Part shown: positions 1 through 10,522 of the stretch, piece after piece
Position numbering within the stretch: position 1 is the first letter of the stretch
Layout of the letters: every line of letters starts with the position of its first letter
Source: Cystobasidium ongulense
Lineage: Eukaryota > Basidiomycota > Cystobasidiomycetes > Cystobasidiales > Cystobasidiaceae
DNA length: 64,000 bases
Assembly: GCA_022835595.1 (NCBI GenBank)
Contig: BQUP01000013.1
Span: forward strand, 124,001-188,000
Direction: 5' to 3'
Notes under the pieces: model-generated
Databases searched by the model: none
What the model saw: only the letters and a program-made list of their open reading frames with translations
What the model was told of the DNA's origin: nothing
Position numbers and translations under genes: made by a program

Positions 1-50
1 CCAATCTATCTTAGGTCCGGACGCTAACGCTACTTGATCATATGGTACAG

Positions 51-389
51 CTCGTAGACGATCTCTTAGATTTTACAGCAACAGCAGAAGATTTCGGCAA
101 ACCAAGTCAAGGAGCAGATTTAAAATTAGGTCTGGCGACAGCACCTGCTTTATACGCCTGGAAAGAATTTCCAGAATTAGGAGAAATGATATTACGTAAA
201 TTTGAAAATGAAGGTGATGTTGAGAGAACTAGAGTGCTAGTTAATAAATCTAGTGGCCCTGCTCAAACTATCGCTCTTGCGGAACATCATGCGAAACTTG
301 CTTTCGATGCCCTCAAAGGATTGCCGGAGTCGGAAGCGAGGGAGGCGTTGGAAGGTCTCACAAAGACTGTCCTCAGCAGGACAAAATAA
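51..389 (+). CDS. COQ1: Polyprenyl (ubiquinone side-chain) diphosphate synthase, C-terminal exon
   Basis: This is the last exon of a trans-polyprenyl diphosphate synthase, which builds the isoprenoid tail of ubiquinone in the mitochondrial matrix. The exon opens with LVDDLLDFTA, the second Asp-rich motif of the family (binds Mg-diphosphate). It continues with GKPSQGADLKLGLATAPALYA, typical of Coq1, and ends in a helical tail with KTVLSR before TAA. Bases 1-50 look like the end of an intron: CTAAC near 24-28 resembles a branch site, and TACAG at 46-50 gives an acceptor. An in-frame stop at 12-14 rules out continuous coding from the left edge. The ATG at 42 is therefore probably not a start. 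The first Asp-rich motif and the N-terminal targeting sequence lie outside the window. Confidence in the family is high; chain length (C30, C45 or C50) cannot be told. Confidence 0.9.
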   Translation, partial: LVDDLLDFTATAEDFGKPSQGADLKLGLATAPALYAWKEFPELGEMILRKFENEGDVERTRVLVNKSSGPAQTIALAEHHAKLAFDALKGLPESEAREALEGLTKTVLSRTK

Positions 390-727
390 TAGTCAAATTC
401 ATGAAAATATCATCATTTGAAAGCCAACTCTACCTAGGATCAGACTATATACAATTCACCCGGGACTAAATAAGAATACGGGGAAATTCCAATAACAAAA
501 GGCTTGATTCGTCCTATGCCGCACTTTTAGACTACTACACGCATTATTTAGACGCTTTGCGACAATCAGTTTGTAATACAGTGCACTCAAAGCAAAAGTT
601 ATGCAATACATAGTCCTCAGCTCAATCACTCATAGAAGTTCGAAACCTGCGTTTCCGCGCGTGTACACTACTACCAAGGAAAGAAAGGAACAGGATCTGC
701 CGTTGCAGATGTGTTTTAATGGCTAAT
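390..727. other. Intergenic, convergent 3' ends
   Basis: AT-rich spacer between the stop of COQ1 (plus) and the end of the MoaC frame (minus). No ORF, RNA gene or repeat is seen. It should hold the two transcript ends. Confidence 0.6.
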
Positions 728-1387
728 TTACAACAACCTTTCCCAATCGCCACTCTTTCCACCACTCTTTCTAATCACTTTGATATCCTGAATGACCATT
801 TCCTTTCCAGCTACCGCTTTAAGCATATCCCAAACCGTCAAAGAAGCAACATTAACAGCAGTAAGAGCTTCCATCTCTACTCCAGTCGCACCCGTACATT
901 CCGCAGTGGCTTGTACTTCAATTGAGCATCTGCCTTGTACTCTGTCGTACTTGAGAGCTAGATCAACTTGAATATTGGTGAGACTGATAGGGTGACATAG
1001 AGGAATCAGGTCCGAAGTTCGCTTGCTTCCCATTATGCCAGCCAATTGAGCGACGGTGAATACGTCTCCCTTGGCGGTAGCCTTGTTCTTTTCACCCTTC
1101 TTAGGCTCGTTCAGCATGTCATACGCTTTACTCGGGATGATGATCCTTCCCGTTGCCGTTGCGCTGCGTGAAGTAGATTCCTTCGAGGTAATGGAGACCA
1201 TTGTTGGCTTGCCTGTCTCTTCTGATACATGCGTAAGGCGCGGCTGGCCATCTGACGGCTTCGCCTGCCTAGAAGAAGACATTTCCCGCCTCCGTACCGA
1301 GATAGGTACCTCATTGTCCCGCAGGAGCCCAAAAGGAACGTGGAACAGTGATCGGCGGCGGTATGTACCCCTAGACATGCTAGACAT
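728..1387 (-). CDS. MOCS1: MoaC-type cyclic pyranopterin monophosphate synthase (MOCS1B part)
   Basis: This frame encodes the MoaC step of molybdenum cofactor synthesis, converting the MoaA product to cyclic pyranopterin monophosphate. Visible MoaC motifs are MVSITSKE...SATATGRI, GDVFTVAQLAGIMGSKRTSDLIPLCHPI, TGVEMEALTAVNVASLTVWDM and the C-terminal KSGGKSG, so the active site looks complete. About 65 residues precede the domain, Arg/Ser-rich at first. The frame stays open upstream through the MoaA stop at about 1447 but is offset from it. It could therefore be reached by alternative splicing into a MoaA-MoaC fusion, or by starting at the ATG of 1387, 59 bases after the MoaA stop. In Aspergillus cnxABC the two domains are fused; in animals MOCS1 uses both fused and unfused forms. 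Which applies here is not decided by the sequence. Confidence 0.85.
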   Translation of the reverse strand: MSSMSRGTYRRRSLFHVPFGLLRDNEVPISVRRREMSSSRQAKPSDGQPRLTHVSEETGKPTMVSITSKESTSRSATATGRIIIPSKAYDMLNEPKKGEKNKATAKGDVFTVAQLAGIMGSKRTSDLIPLCHPISLTNIQVDLALKYDRVQGRCSIEVQATAECTGATGVEMEALTAVNVASLTVWDMLKAVAGKEMVIQDIKVIRKSGGKSGDWERLL

Positions 1388-1446
1388 TGGCGATCGAGTG
1401 TGTTTTTGTCTGTACCTTTCAAAGGAATCCGAGTCTTCTTTTGCTA

Positions 1447-3145
1447 TTATCCCCCAATCAGTACCATCGGACTAGTCGCGTGAGCTGCCAAGTCCGACGG
1501 ACCTGATCTACCATCATGCGCGAACTTCTTGCCTTTGACGGCCTGGCCTATGTGTTGACTTATTTCTAGATCGTTCGCCCCTGAACGAAGGAGGTCTCTG
1601 AGGGACAGTTTGGGCTCTCCGAAAAGGCAGACCTGTGACAAAAGAATAGCGTGAGCTAGTAGCAGCATTGTACGAGTGGAGAAAAGCAACCAACCTTCAT
1701 TGAACCATCCGCACCTAGACGCAAGCGGGAACATCCAGAGCAGAAGTGATCCGTCATAGAACTGATGAACCCGAAATTGCCCGCATAGCCCTCCCGACGG
1801 TATATACGTGCGGTATCGCTTGGCTCCGGACTGATAGCCTGGACAGATCCAGCAGGCGAGGCTAGCCGAATGTTCGAAAGGAGAGTAGCAGATGGGACCA
1901 TCTTGGAGGTCGACCATTTATTGCCTGATTTCAAAATAGTATTAGTGTATATCTTGTTGCAGCTTCGACTTTGTCACTTACCGTCAAATGGCATGTACTC
2001 GATAAAGCGAATGCTGATAGGGAGATCCTTAGTGAGTTCTACAAACGATAGTACTTCTTCATCATTAACGTTATTGATGATCACGACATTAAGCTTGAGG
2101 GATTTCAAGCCTGACCCTTCAAAAGAGCCGCTTTGCATGAGTTCAGAAGCCTGTTCGAGTACTTTGAGAACGGTTGAATGTCCACGTCTACGAGTCATAA
2201 GCTCAAACTTGAGCGGGTCGAGGGTGTCAAGGGAGACGTTTAGATGGGTTAAGCCCGCTTTGACTAGCGCCGGTAGCTTGCGAGGTAGTACAATGCCGTT
2301 CGAAGTCATTCCTAGCGACTGTAACCCGAGTGCAGAGAGCCTTTCTACACACACATGAGCCAAACTCTGGTCAGTAGGTTGCCTTCGCGTACACACCGGT
2401 AAACTTTCGACAGGGCACACTCACCGACTATATCGACCAAATCCTTCCTGACAGTTGGCTCTCCACCAGTAAGTCGGATCTTGCGCACGCCATTCGATAC
2501 GAATATACTAGCCAACTTGACTACTTCGTCGGCCGTGAGAAGGTGTTCTTTCGGACTCAGTGGCGCCCCGTCTTCAGGCATACAATAGGTGCCTGTCGAA
2601 AGCGTTAGCATCTAACATAGATCTTTGAAGCGCATAGGTTCACTCACATCTCAAGTTGCACTTCTCAGTTAGACTGTTGGAACAAAAGTTCAGTTATCAT
2701 TTTCGAGAAATGATGCGTTGACTGCTCCGCACCTTATCCGCAAGTAGTCATGCTCTCTGGCGAAAGAGTCTTGCAGGAAAGGCGAAACAACACCTCGAGT
2801 AGCTTCTATCTTCGCAAGTGCTTCTTGTGCATGTATTTGCCGTGTTTTAGAGCTGCCTTCTTTTCCGCGACGATCATGGCGTACGCTAGTCGAAGGAGTG
2901 GATGCATGAGGTGGAAGCTCCAAAGCGGGCGAAGCGTAGCGTGAAGGTCTGCTACTCGATGCTACTGATGACTCCTGCGGGGTACATGCAGCAGAGGCAA
3001 AGCTGGCCTGATGTGCCTGCACGCTTGTACTAGCTTCTAGCCGCCAGGTATTGCCCTGCAGGCTGCAGCGGGGAGCAGTGAAGCCTGGGAGAGTTCGCGT
3101 CAGGCGAGTGCTTGAGCGAAGCACTGCCGCAGCATGCCATCCCAT
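1447..3145 (-). CDS. MOCS1: MoaA-type GTP 3',8-cyclase (MOCS1A part), radical SAM enzyme
   Basis: First enzyme of molybdopterin synthesis: a radical-SAM protein with two 4Fe-4S clusters. The chosen start (ATG 3143-3145) gives a presequence rich in Arg, Ser and Ala ([20 protein letters not shown]), fitting a mitochondrial location. Exon 1 ends at 2733 after HDYLRI. A 26-base exon (2673-2648) encodes SLTEKCNLR, and the next exon starts at 2592 with the rest of the CNLRCTYC cluster motif. Further exons carry [28 protein letters not shown] and [13 protein letters not shown]. The second cluster site is [14 protein letters not shown] followed, across an intron, by VCLFGEP. The protein ends PMVLIGG-stop-stop. 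A free C-terminal Gly-Gly is required for activity in human MOCS1A. All core residues appear intact. Confidence 0.88.
2648..2673 (-). other. 26-base microexon of the MoaA gene
   Basis: The exon lies between acceptor CAACAG and donor GTGAGT and reads in frame from HDYLRI into SLTEKCNLR. The following codon is split, finishing the second Cys in the exon that starts at 2592. The radical-SAM cysteine motif is thus spread over two exons. Confidence 0.8.
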
Positions 3146-3476
3146 ACTGTGCTGGGTATGTCGGGTCTTGCGGATTGCTGCAAGTTGGCAGGAATAAGGC
3201 AAGTCACGTTCCAACAGCGTCAAGCAATCATGCAGTCGGGATTCGCCACAGCTGATAAGTAACGCTTTCCCCGCAGAGTTATCAGCAGCAGGCATGCCGA
3301 TAAGGCGTTGTAGCTGAGTGGTACTGCAGACGCAAATCATATGATTCTCGTCAGAACATGAAAATAGCAGGACGACAATTGACAGTGATCGGCGGTAAGG
3401 TAGAAGTGGTGACGCTCTCCTATAATAGCTACACTATACTGAATTTCATAGTCTAGAGCGCAGTCAATTGAGTCCT
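3146..3476. other. Intergenic: MOCS1 promoter side and 3' end of the hydrolase gene
   Basis: Holds the upstream region of the MoaA gene and the 3' flank of the neighbouring hydrolase, both minus strand. An open frame runs upstream of the chosen MoaA start to 3340 but has no family similarity I recognise. Nothing else is seen. Confidence 0.5.
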
Positions 3477-4684
3477 CTATTCATCCAGGGAGCTGAAGAG
3501 CCACTCCATATTATGTGCCATGTATTCCCCCCAGAATTTTTCATAGTTTTGTCGTTCGAAACCATGCACAGATCCTTGTCCTTTTACCAGAATGAACCGA
3601 GAATCTACTCCCATTTTCCTCAGCTGTCTATCGAAAACCTCTGAGTCTTGATACTTGATTGCTGTGTCCTCTTCTCCGTGAAACAGTAAAGTCTTAGGGA
3701 AGCTCCGGGTCAGGCGGGGTATGGGAAAGTAGCGCGCAAGTTTTGATGGTATTTTCGCTTGTTGAAGTTCGACATCTTCATCCAGATCAGGATAAAATTC
3801 CTGCAAGTGTTCTGACACTCCTGCCTGCCCAGTCATAGCATCAGCAGTCACTCCTTCGTTAAACATAGATCCGGTCCTGCGGTAGACCTAATCAGATTGC
3901 TAAAGCGGAGCAGGCTCAAAGGTTTAGCCAGCACTTACAGATTCGTCTGGTCGTACTCTATGCGTTCTTCTTCTGTTGCTGCGGAATCAATGGTCGTCCT
4001 GAACCATTTGACGTCCGTACCCACCACCGGAGCTCTACTTGGATTAAAAAGGTGCGCTACCTCTGCCATACTTCTTTGTGAGGTGTCCTTGCCCACACTA
4101 CTTTCGTAATCTTTCGGGAGGTTATAGAAGCTCGATGCGATGTTGGTCATGCCGTAGAGGCCTAAAAAGATTTTGGGTGGTTGAAGGTCTGTCGCTTCTT
4201 CCAGGACCCGGAGTACAAGGAGACTGGCGGCAAGCACTCCCGCACTGGCAGATGTGCTGTTTCCAAAGCGAAATACCTATCAGTGTCATTACATGCAGGG
4301 CACATCAAGAGAAGAGTATGCATACACAATCATTCTGGACGCATCAACAGGATCTAGAGACTTTGCAACGAGTTGTTTCGAAAGCTCGGTGGCGCAAAAT
4401 CGATAACCGTCGAAGCAATCATCTTCAACATCTTTGAGGCTTCCAGTTGGGATGAGCCGGTAATCCAAAGTCGCTAGATGTATGCCTCTGTCATTGCAAT
4501 ACTTGGAAAGCCAATAAGGAAAGTAGCCCAAGCGAGATCCACCGGTGAGACCGCCAGAGTGGAAGTATAATGCGAGCGGAGCGCCCTGATCGCCCTTCCG
4601 TCCGACTTGCCGGGCAGGGAAGACTGTCGCAACTAGAGGGATGTCCCTCACAGTCTTGAATACCACGTCAAATGTGCCTTCCAT
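3477..4684 (-). CDS. Alpha/beta hydrolase (arylacetamide deacetylase / esterase-lipase-like)
   Basis: An alpha/beta-hydrolase fold protein. The start MEGTFDVVFKTV (ATG 4682-4684) is chosen because the fold begins directly after it. LALYFHSGGLTGGS fills the oxyanion-hole position, but the canonical HGGG is changed to HSGG. The nucleophile elbow is probably GNSTSAS, after an intron removed between RMI and VFRFGNS. The acid is the Asp of LLFHGEEDTAI, and the His is in GSVHGFE near the C-terminus, so a Ser-Asp-His triad is plausible. Another intron separates YDQTNL from TGSMFNEGV. The last part, EKFWGEYMAHNMEWLF, resembles the cap/C-terminal helix of fungal deacetylases. No signal peptide is visible. 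The substrate cannot be inferred. Confidence 0.75.
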
Positions 4685-4948
4685 GGTTGCAGCCTTGAAG
4701 CAAGCAGAGCCATGAAGACGATGATCGAGTTTTGCTGGACCTTGCCGCCGGCATTGTACCTTATACAAACCGGCGTTTAGCTCGGATTGGGAGGCTGCGT
4801 CCTCCGGGCTGGAAGGATGCAGGCAAGTTTGTAAATTTCAGAGGCAGTGTATCCATCGGTCATCAGGAGCATATGGAAATATTTGAATCTTTCAAGTCCC
4901 TCCAAAACCCGAGGTTCGCAGATCGTAGGATACCGGAGTCGTCACTTG

Positions 4949-7283
4949 CTACAAATCTGCAAAAGTCATATCGAACTGCGCCTGCTCTATCTTGCCTCTT
5001 TTGAGCTTTTTAGCCGCGCGTTCTTCATGAGCTAGATCCTCAGCATCGTCTTCATCAGACAAGCTACCTTGACCATCCTTGCTGTTACCGCCAGACTCTT
5101 CATCCTTCTTCGCTTCTTCCTTCAGATACGCTCTTTTTCGTGCCTTCTTCTCCCTGTTTAGTTCTCGCTTCTCTCTCGCATCAATCTGCCTAGACCAGGC
5201 TTGTGTAGGCTTTGGACCTTGCTTTGATTTGTGCGAATTTATACCGCTCTCCATTTCTGCTTTCAATTTCGCCAGCGCTTCCAAACGCTTTGCTTCCTTC
5301 GTTTTGTCGACATAAGCGTATTTTTCCCAATCAAGCTCTGCTGCAGGCCAAGTATCCCTGCCTTCTATGCCCTTCAATTCTGGCATCTTCGGCAGCTTGA
5401 GTAGGGCAAATGTACTAGCCAATCCTAACAGATCGTACTCCTTAATGCTGAATATGTAGCTTGCCTCGTGCTTGGTATATGAGCGCACAAAGGATACAAA
5501 AGCTTTAATAGCCTGTAGTAAAAGGCTTCAGCTGGAGCTCTAGTACACGAACAAGTCCGGCAACATACCTTGTCATGGTATTCTCGATCTTGTAAAACGA
5601 TTTTTCGCATGCTCGCATTCACCTTGTCGCCCTCTTTTGCTGTGATGGGCTGGAAGCTGGAGACCTCGAGCTCGTTCCGTAAAGGAACACCTCTCCTCTT
5701 CATGAACTCGACATAATCTTCCTCTCGAGCCTCTGATGTGAGCAGCGCCACAGCTTTGCCTCTTTGTCCAGCTCGCGCTGTTCTGCCTGCTCGGTGATTG
5801 AATTGTGTCGGATCTTGGGGCGGATCAAACTGCACCACGAGATCGACATTGGGCAGATCCAGTCCTCGTGCTGCTACATCTGTACACAGTAGAAGCTGAT
5901 GAGGTCGTTTGGATGAGGAAGGTGGACCACAGAAAGAATTGTAAGTCGATGTTCGCTTCTTTGGAGACTGTTGGCCGTGCAGAGGACTGAGATCAAATTG
6001 AGATAATTGAGCTAGGGGATCGAGAATCTAATTCAGGAGGTGTGTCAGATCATCTCGCATCATTGGCCAATGGAACCGCATTACCTTGTAGAAATAGTCA
6101 ACGCAAGCGCAGGTCGCGAAATAGACGATGATCTTCTTTGAAGAGGCCACCGTTTCTCCGGCTTGCTTGGCCGTTTCAGCTTGCAGTAACTTCAGGAGAG
6201 TCGCCATTTTGTACTTGGTTGGTGTAAGGATGTACGTGTTTTGAAGACTGACGAGACTAGAACTCAGCAAATGGCTCATTTAGTAATATTAATGTAGTCG
6301 ACATACCTTGCTGGGGTATTGTTGTCGGGCTCTTCAACTGCTACGCCCATCTGTGAGCCATTCTTGCTCTTCCTCTGCACCTTGACTACGACTCGGACGG
6401 GATTGCGAAGCCCGACTCTGCAGAGCTCGCCTAGACCCTCTGACATGGTTGCTGAGAAGCAGCCAGTTCTCCGTTGCTTGGGCAGTATGCTGAGTAACTT
6501 GGTAATACTGGCTGTGAAGCCAAGTTCTAATAGTCGATCCGCTTCATCCATGATGAGCATTTCGACCTCTTTGACATTACAGACTGTCCGCATGGACGCG
6601 GAGGGGCCAGCTGCAGATACATGCTTGCCCTTCTTTTGTAGACCGAGGGATGACTTGCCTGTCAGGAATTCCTCCAAGCGCCCTGGCGTGCCTACGAGAA
6701 TGTCAGGCTTGACGGATTTGAAAGTGGCGATATCTTCTTGCAGAGTAGTATTGCCGCCTATAAGCAGCATGGCTGGCCGAAGCATTTTCAGCTTGCTGGT
6801 ACTGCCATTCGCATCTGCAGAGGCTGCTTGGGCTGCAATAAACTGCTCCACAACTCGGTGCGTCTGTATAGCTAATTCTCTATAGATCAGACCGGAACGT
6901 CAGCTCAGCGTTGAATGAGGTCCATAACGTCCTGCATACCTCGTTGGGCATAGGACGATGCCTCCGACTTGGTCGTCTCGCAGTGAGCCCTCCCTTCGCA
7001 TGAGCTTTTCGAGCAAAGGAATGACGAAGGCCAAAGTCTTGCCTGAGCCGGTAACTGCTTGGACGACCACATCCTTGTGTTGATTCATAAACAGAGGTAA
7101 GACTGCAGCTTGTACGGGTGTCATTGTTTCGAAGCCTAGGTCTTTGAGTGTGTCTCGACTGCCACATTGAAGTAGATTGATCGGTCAGTAAACGATTGTT
7201 ACAGCCAGCACCACAGCAGCTCACACGAAGGGAGACAGGTCTTTCGGCCAGCCTCCACCGGATGCGGTATCTACGAGGGACAT
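4949..7283 (-). CDS. SPB4: ATP-dependent RNA helicase Spb4 (DDX55 family)
   Basis: DEAD-box helicase for 60S ribosomal subunit maturation in the nucleolus. Motifs in order: [10 protein letters not shown] (Q motif), AVTGSGKT (Walker A), [25 protein letters not shown] (DEAD box), SAT, and [21 protein letters not shown] (motifs V-VI, Spb4/DDX55-like). The C-terminal extension has FVSFVRSY-type sequence, then [20 protein letters not shown], the Spb4 signature, and a Lys/Arg/Glu-rich coiled tail. There are at least four introns; the first joins DLSPFV to [10 protein letters not shown] prefer the start at 7283 ([16 protein letters not shown]) because the upstream in-frame ATG at 7427 adds 48 residues unlike the family. 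The gene is divergent from the TBC gene. Confidence 0.92.
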
Positions 7284-7609
7284 GATGCTATCGTCGTAGA
7301 GTTCGAATGGGATGGTGCACAGAATGCTGATAATACTTTCAGCAAGTTTTGCAATGGGTGATCGAGCTCGGTTTGCACTTTTTGGAGTTCGAGGCGATAG
7401 CCAGTCAGCTTGTGAGCTGCTATCCATCTAGTACCTTAACATGGTGTGCTTTTATAGCTCGCTCTGCAAGAAGCCTGTCTTTGCATTGCTGGTTTCAGTA
7501 GCCGCCACCGAGTTTGTGATCACGCGCTTGCTTGTACAGGTAGTACTTCGGTAAGCAGCAAACAGGTCTTCGCACGTACATTCACTTATACGCAAACACC
7601 ATCACGAAG
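7284..7609. promoter_or_regulatory. Bidirectional promoter region SPB4 / TBC gene
   Basis: 326 bases separate the divergent starts (183 if SPB4 starts at 7427). The region must carry both promoters. I see no clear TATA box or repeated motif. Confidence 0.45.
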
Positions 7610-10369
7610 ATGGAGGATGGAGACGATGCTTGGTCTGCGGAGCCTGATGAGAGCTTCAGAACGCCCAAACTCGATTCTGCTGCGAGTTTCGACAGCCTCG
7701 CGACGCCTACAGCCATGGACCAGGAGCCGACACCGCAGCAGTCAAGCTACAGCAGAGGGCTGAATAACGGCATGCCAGGCAGTGATGATGGCCTCGAGGG
7801 AGCTGCTTCTGGGCTCGTCAGAACACTCCCGCGACTCAACTTGGAAGCAGCCATTGATGCAGACGCAGGAACGAAACACGCGCAGCAGGTCAATGGCAAC
7901 GGCGATAGCAGCAGGCACAGCGATGAAGACAGCGAGCCTGCGACAGCAAGACCCGTTCTATCATCGCGTGCGAGTAGCTTCTCGCAAATGTCCCCAGATC
8001 TCCACATTCTCGCTTCAATGTACCGGCCAGACGAGGCGCAGCTGACCGTCGCCGACTCGGCTGGAACCTCTTTCGAAAACATCAGCCTGGCGACACCGAC
8101 AATGGAGTATTTTGGCCATCAAAGTCAGTGGGGAGACACTGAGTCAAGCAACAAGAAAGGCAAGGGGAAAGGCAGAGAGACTTTCAGCTGGTCAAGTGGA
8201 AAGGGCTCTGAGCAAGCGGATGCTACACGCCATGCAAGCAGACCTGAACAGGGCAGACAGTATTCGAGCGGGAAAGGCTTTGGACATCGCAAGACAGCTT
8301 CCGACGCGTCGCATATGGTTATGGAGCCGAACACGACTGTGGCGGGGAATCCTAAACGTGCATCCTGGATGTCAAATGCCTCCGCTTTCGCCTCTACGCC
8401 GTCGTTCACTCACGAGCCCGAAACCTTCCATCCCGATATCGACATAGACAATTACCGTCCGCGCGCTTCCTCTTCGTCGTCCTCCATTGCAGACTCCGTC
8501 GGGACGGCAGGTGAAGCACCAGATTCAGACTATGAAGATGCGCGTAGCAAAAGCCACAGCAGGCAAGGAAGTCGTCGCCCTAGTATTTCGGAAGTACCTG
8601 TCATTACCAAACGACTCTCATCGTTTGCGCCAATTCCTAGCTTGAAAGCTACTCCTAGTCAGACAGATCTCAGCAGCGCTGCCATCGAAAATGGACATCG
8701 AGAGTCATCCACGATTGACAGAAAGTCACAAAGGCAGGATACGGACGCTACTGTGAGAGAAGATAACCAGATGTCTCGGGCTCACTCGTCGCAAAGTGCT
8801 TCAAGTTCGGAATCCGGCAGTTCGGCAGGAGGTGCTCAATCAGCACCGACGTCACGAACACCGAGCACTGGTGCTACTACATACTCTGTTCCTATGGCAG
8901 TGACGAACTCTCAGTCTTTCGACCAACATCGTAAAGAAAATGAAAAATGGTTGAAGAAGAAGGGTAAAAAAGCGCGGCCTTCACCTTTAGATAAAGTTAT
9001 CTCCAAAACGAGACCTCACGATTTGCCTCCTAAAGAACGAGAAGAAGATGTGAGCACTCTATTTCAATGCTTAAACCCTATGTCCATGGACGTGCTCGCT
9101 GAGCTGATGTGTTCTGTGACTAAAGAAAAAGCATCTCAAGGAGTTCGAGGTGATGTTGCTAGCGTCCAAGCAAGCTGCGAAGAAGAAAGAGGCAGTGCGG
9201 CAAGAGAAACGTCGAGCGAAAGAGATAGCTGCAACGCAAGCTTTGCACACGTGGGAGAAGGAAATCCTGCCAAATTGGAAGAGCGTGTTGCGGAAGGATG
9301 AGCTAAGGCAAGTTTGGTGGGGCGGGACCATGCCACCACGATACAGAGCTCGTTTTTGGCAGAGCTGCATTGGAAATAGTCTTGTCTTGGGGAAGAGTGA
9401 GTGTGCAGACCCTCTACTAAAGGGCCCTGGCTGAGATTCGCAATTCCAGCATCGTATGCGAAGGCTTTGGCGCTAGCCAGATCGCTTCAAGGCAACGGCA
9501 AATTCCCACCTGAGATCACAACAGCAATTGAAGCAGACGTGAAGTACGTGTTCCTAAATTACTCTGGACATATTCCAAGCTAAATGATCGACTCACGTAG
9601 ACATATTCTACCTTCCACGAAGCTGTTCCAGGAAGGCTGCCCACTGCATACTGATATCATTGAACTGCTGCAAGCGCATTGCGTTTTCTGGCAAAACGAC
9701 AAACCCGTGTATCGTTCGGGTACATCGTATATAGCGGGCATGCTGCTGGTCTGCATGCCCGCACAAGAGGCCTTTTTGTGCCTAGTCAACTTGGTCAATA
9801 AGAGCTTGCTTAAAACTTTTTATTATGGGTCGCAAGAAGATGTATGTCCGTGTCGCACAAACAGATTTCGACCGCAAGCTGATGCCCGTCTTCAGATTCA
9901 GGCTTATTATCGTGTCTTCAACACGCTATTGGCGGATCAGATGCCTACCGTTTACCGCAACTTCGTATCCCACGACATTCGCCCGTCCCTGTACCTACAA
10001 GACTGGTTGACAACGCTCTTCAGTCGTCATCTAGGTCTAGATAGCGCCACGCGTGCTTGGGATATATATGTTCTTGAGGGCGACCAATTTCTATTCCGGC
10101 TTGCCCTTGGGTTGCTTCAAATCCTCAAAGCTAGGCTCTTCAACCCAGACCATGAAGAGCTGACGGAGCTATTCCAAGGTCGCGACAAAGGCGCAAGGGC
10201 AATCGTTGCGAGGGAGACGAATAAACCGGAGTCAGATGTAGAACCTTGGGAAGCGTACGAAGAGATGGGAGCGACAGAAGAACCGATCTTCGAAGTCGTC
10301 CGCTCGCTGGAGTGGAAAGAAGCAACTTTCCAGAGGCTATTGGCAAGGGAACTACCAGACGACGGGTAG
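7610..10369 (+). CDS. TBC (RabGAP-fold) domain protein, TBC1D12/TBC1D14-like, probably catalytically inactive
   Basis: Predicted exons 7610-9049, 9126-9396, 9450-9543 and 9601-10369 give about 857 residues. The first 470 are Ser-rich and low in complexity with no domain. A basic coiled segment (about 480-540) leads into WEKEILPNWKSVLRKDELRQVWWGG and PRYRARFWQSCIGN, the start of a TBC domain closest to TBC1D12/14. The rest of the fold is clear: FVSHDIRPSLYLQDW, SATRAWDIYVLEGDQFLFR, ALGLLQIL. The IxxDxxR motif reads IEADVKH, so the Arg finger is His. The YxQG motif reads YRSG, so the Gln finger is Ser. The protein may thus bind a Rab without accelerating GTP hydrolysis. A short intron near 9840-9878 is possible but not needed for the frame. 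Confidence 0.85.
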
Positions 10370-10522
10370 TGGAGAATATGTTTCGCATTTTCTTGGTTAT
10401 ATGCAGTGATTCAGGCGTAGCCTGAGTCTAATGTTGACAACAACAAATCGTAATAATACAGCATAGAATGGCTCGCGTAGTCGCTAGAGGAAAAAACCCA
10501 GAGTATTTCGCCATTGTCACAG

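Noticed and set aside
632-660. GAAGTTCGAAACCTGCG, reminiscent of a tRNA T-arm
   Set aside because: The flanks do not pair into a T stem, and no acceptor stem, D arm or anticodon arm can be built around it.
6319-6885. 188-codon plus-strand ORF
   Set aside because: It lies opposite the DEAD-box core of SPB4, whose motifs are unmistakable. It has no family features of its own.
7284-7427. Longer N-terminus for Spb4 from ATG 7427
   Set aside because: The added 48 residues resemble no Spb4 N-terminus, and the start at 7283 fits the family better. It cannot be fully excluded.
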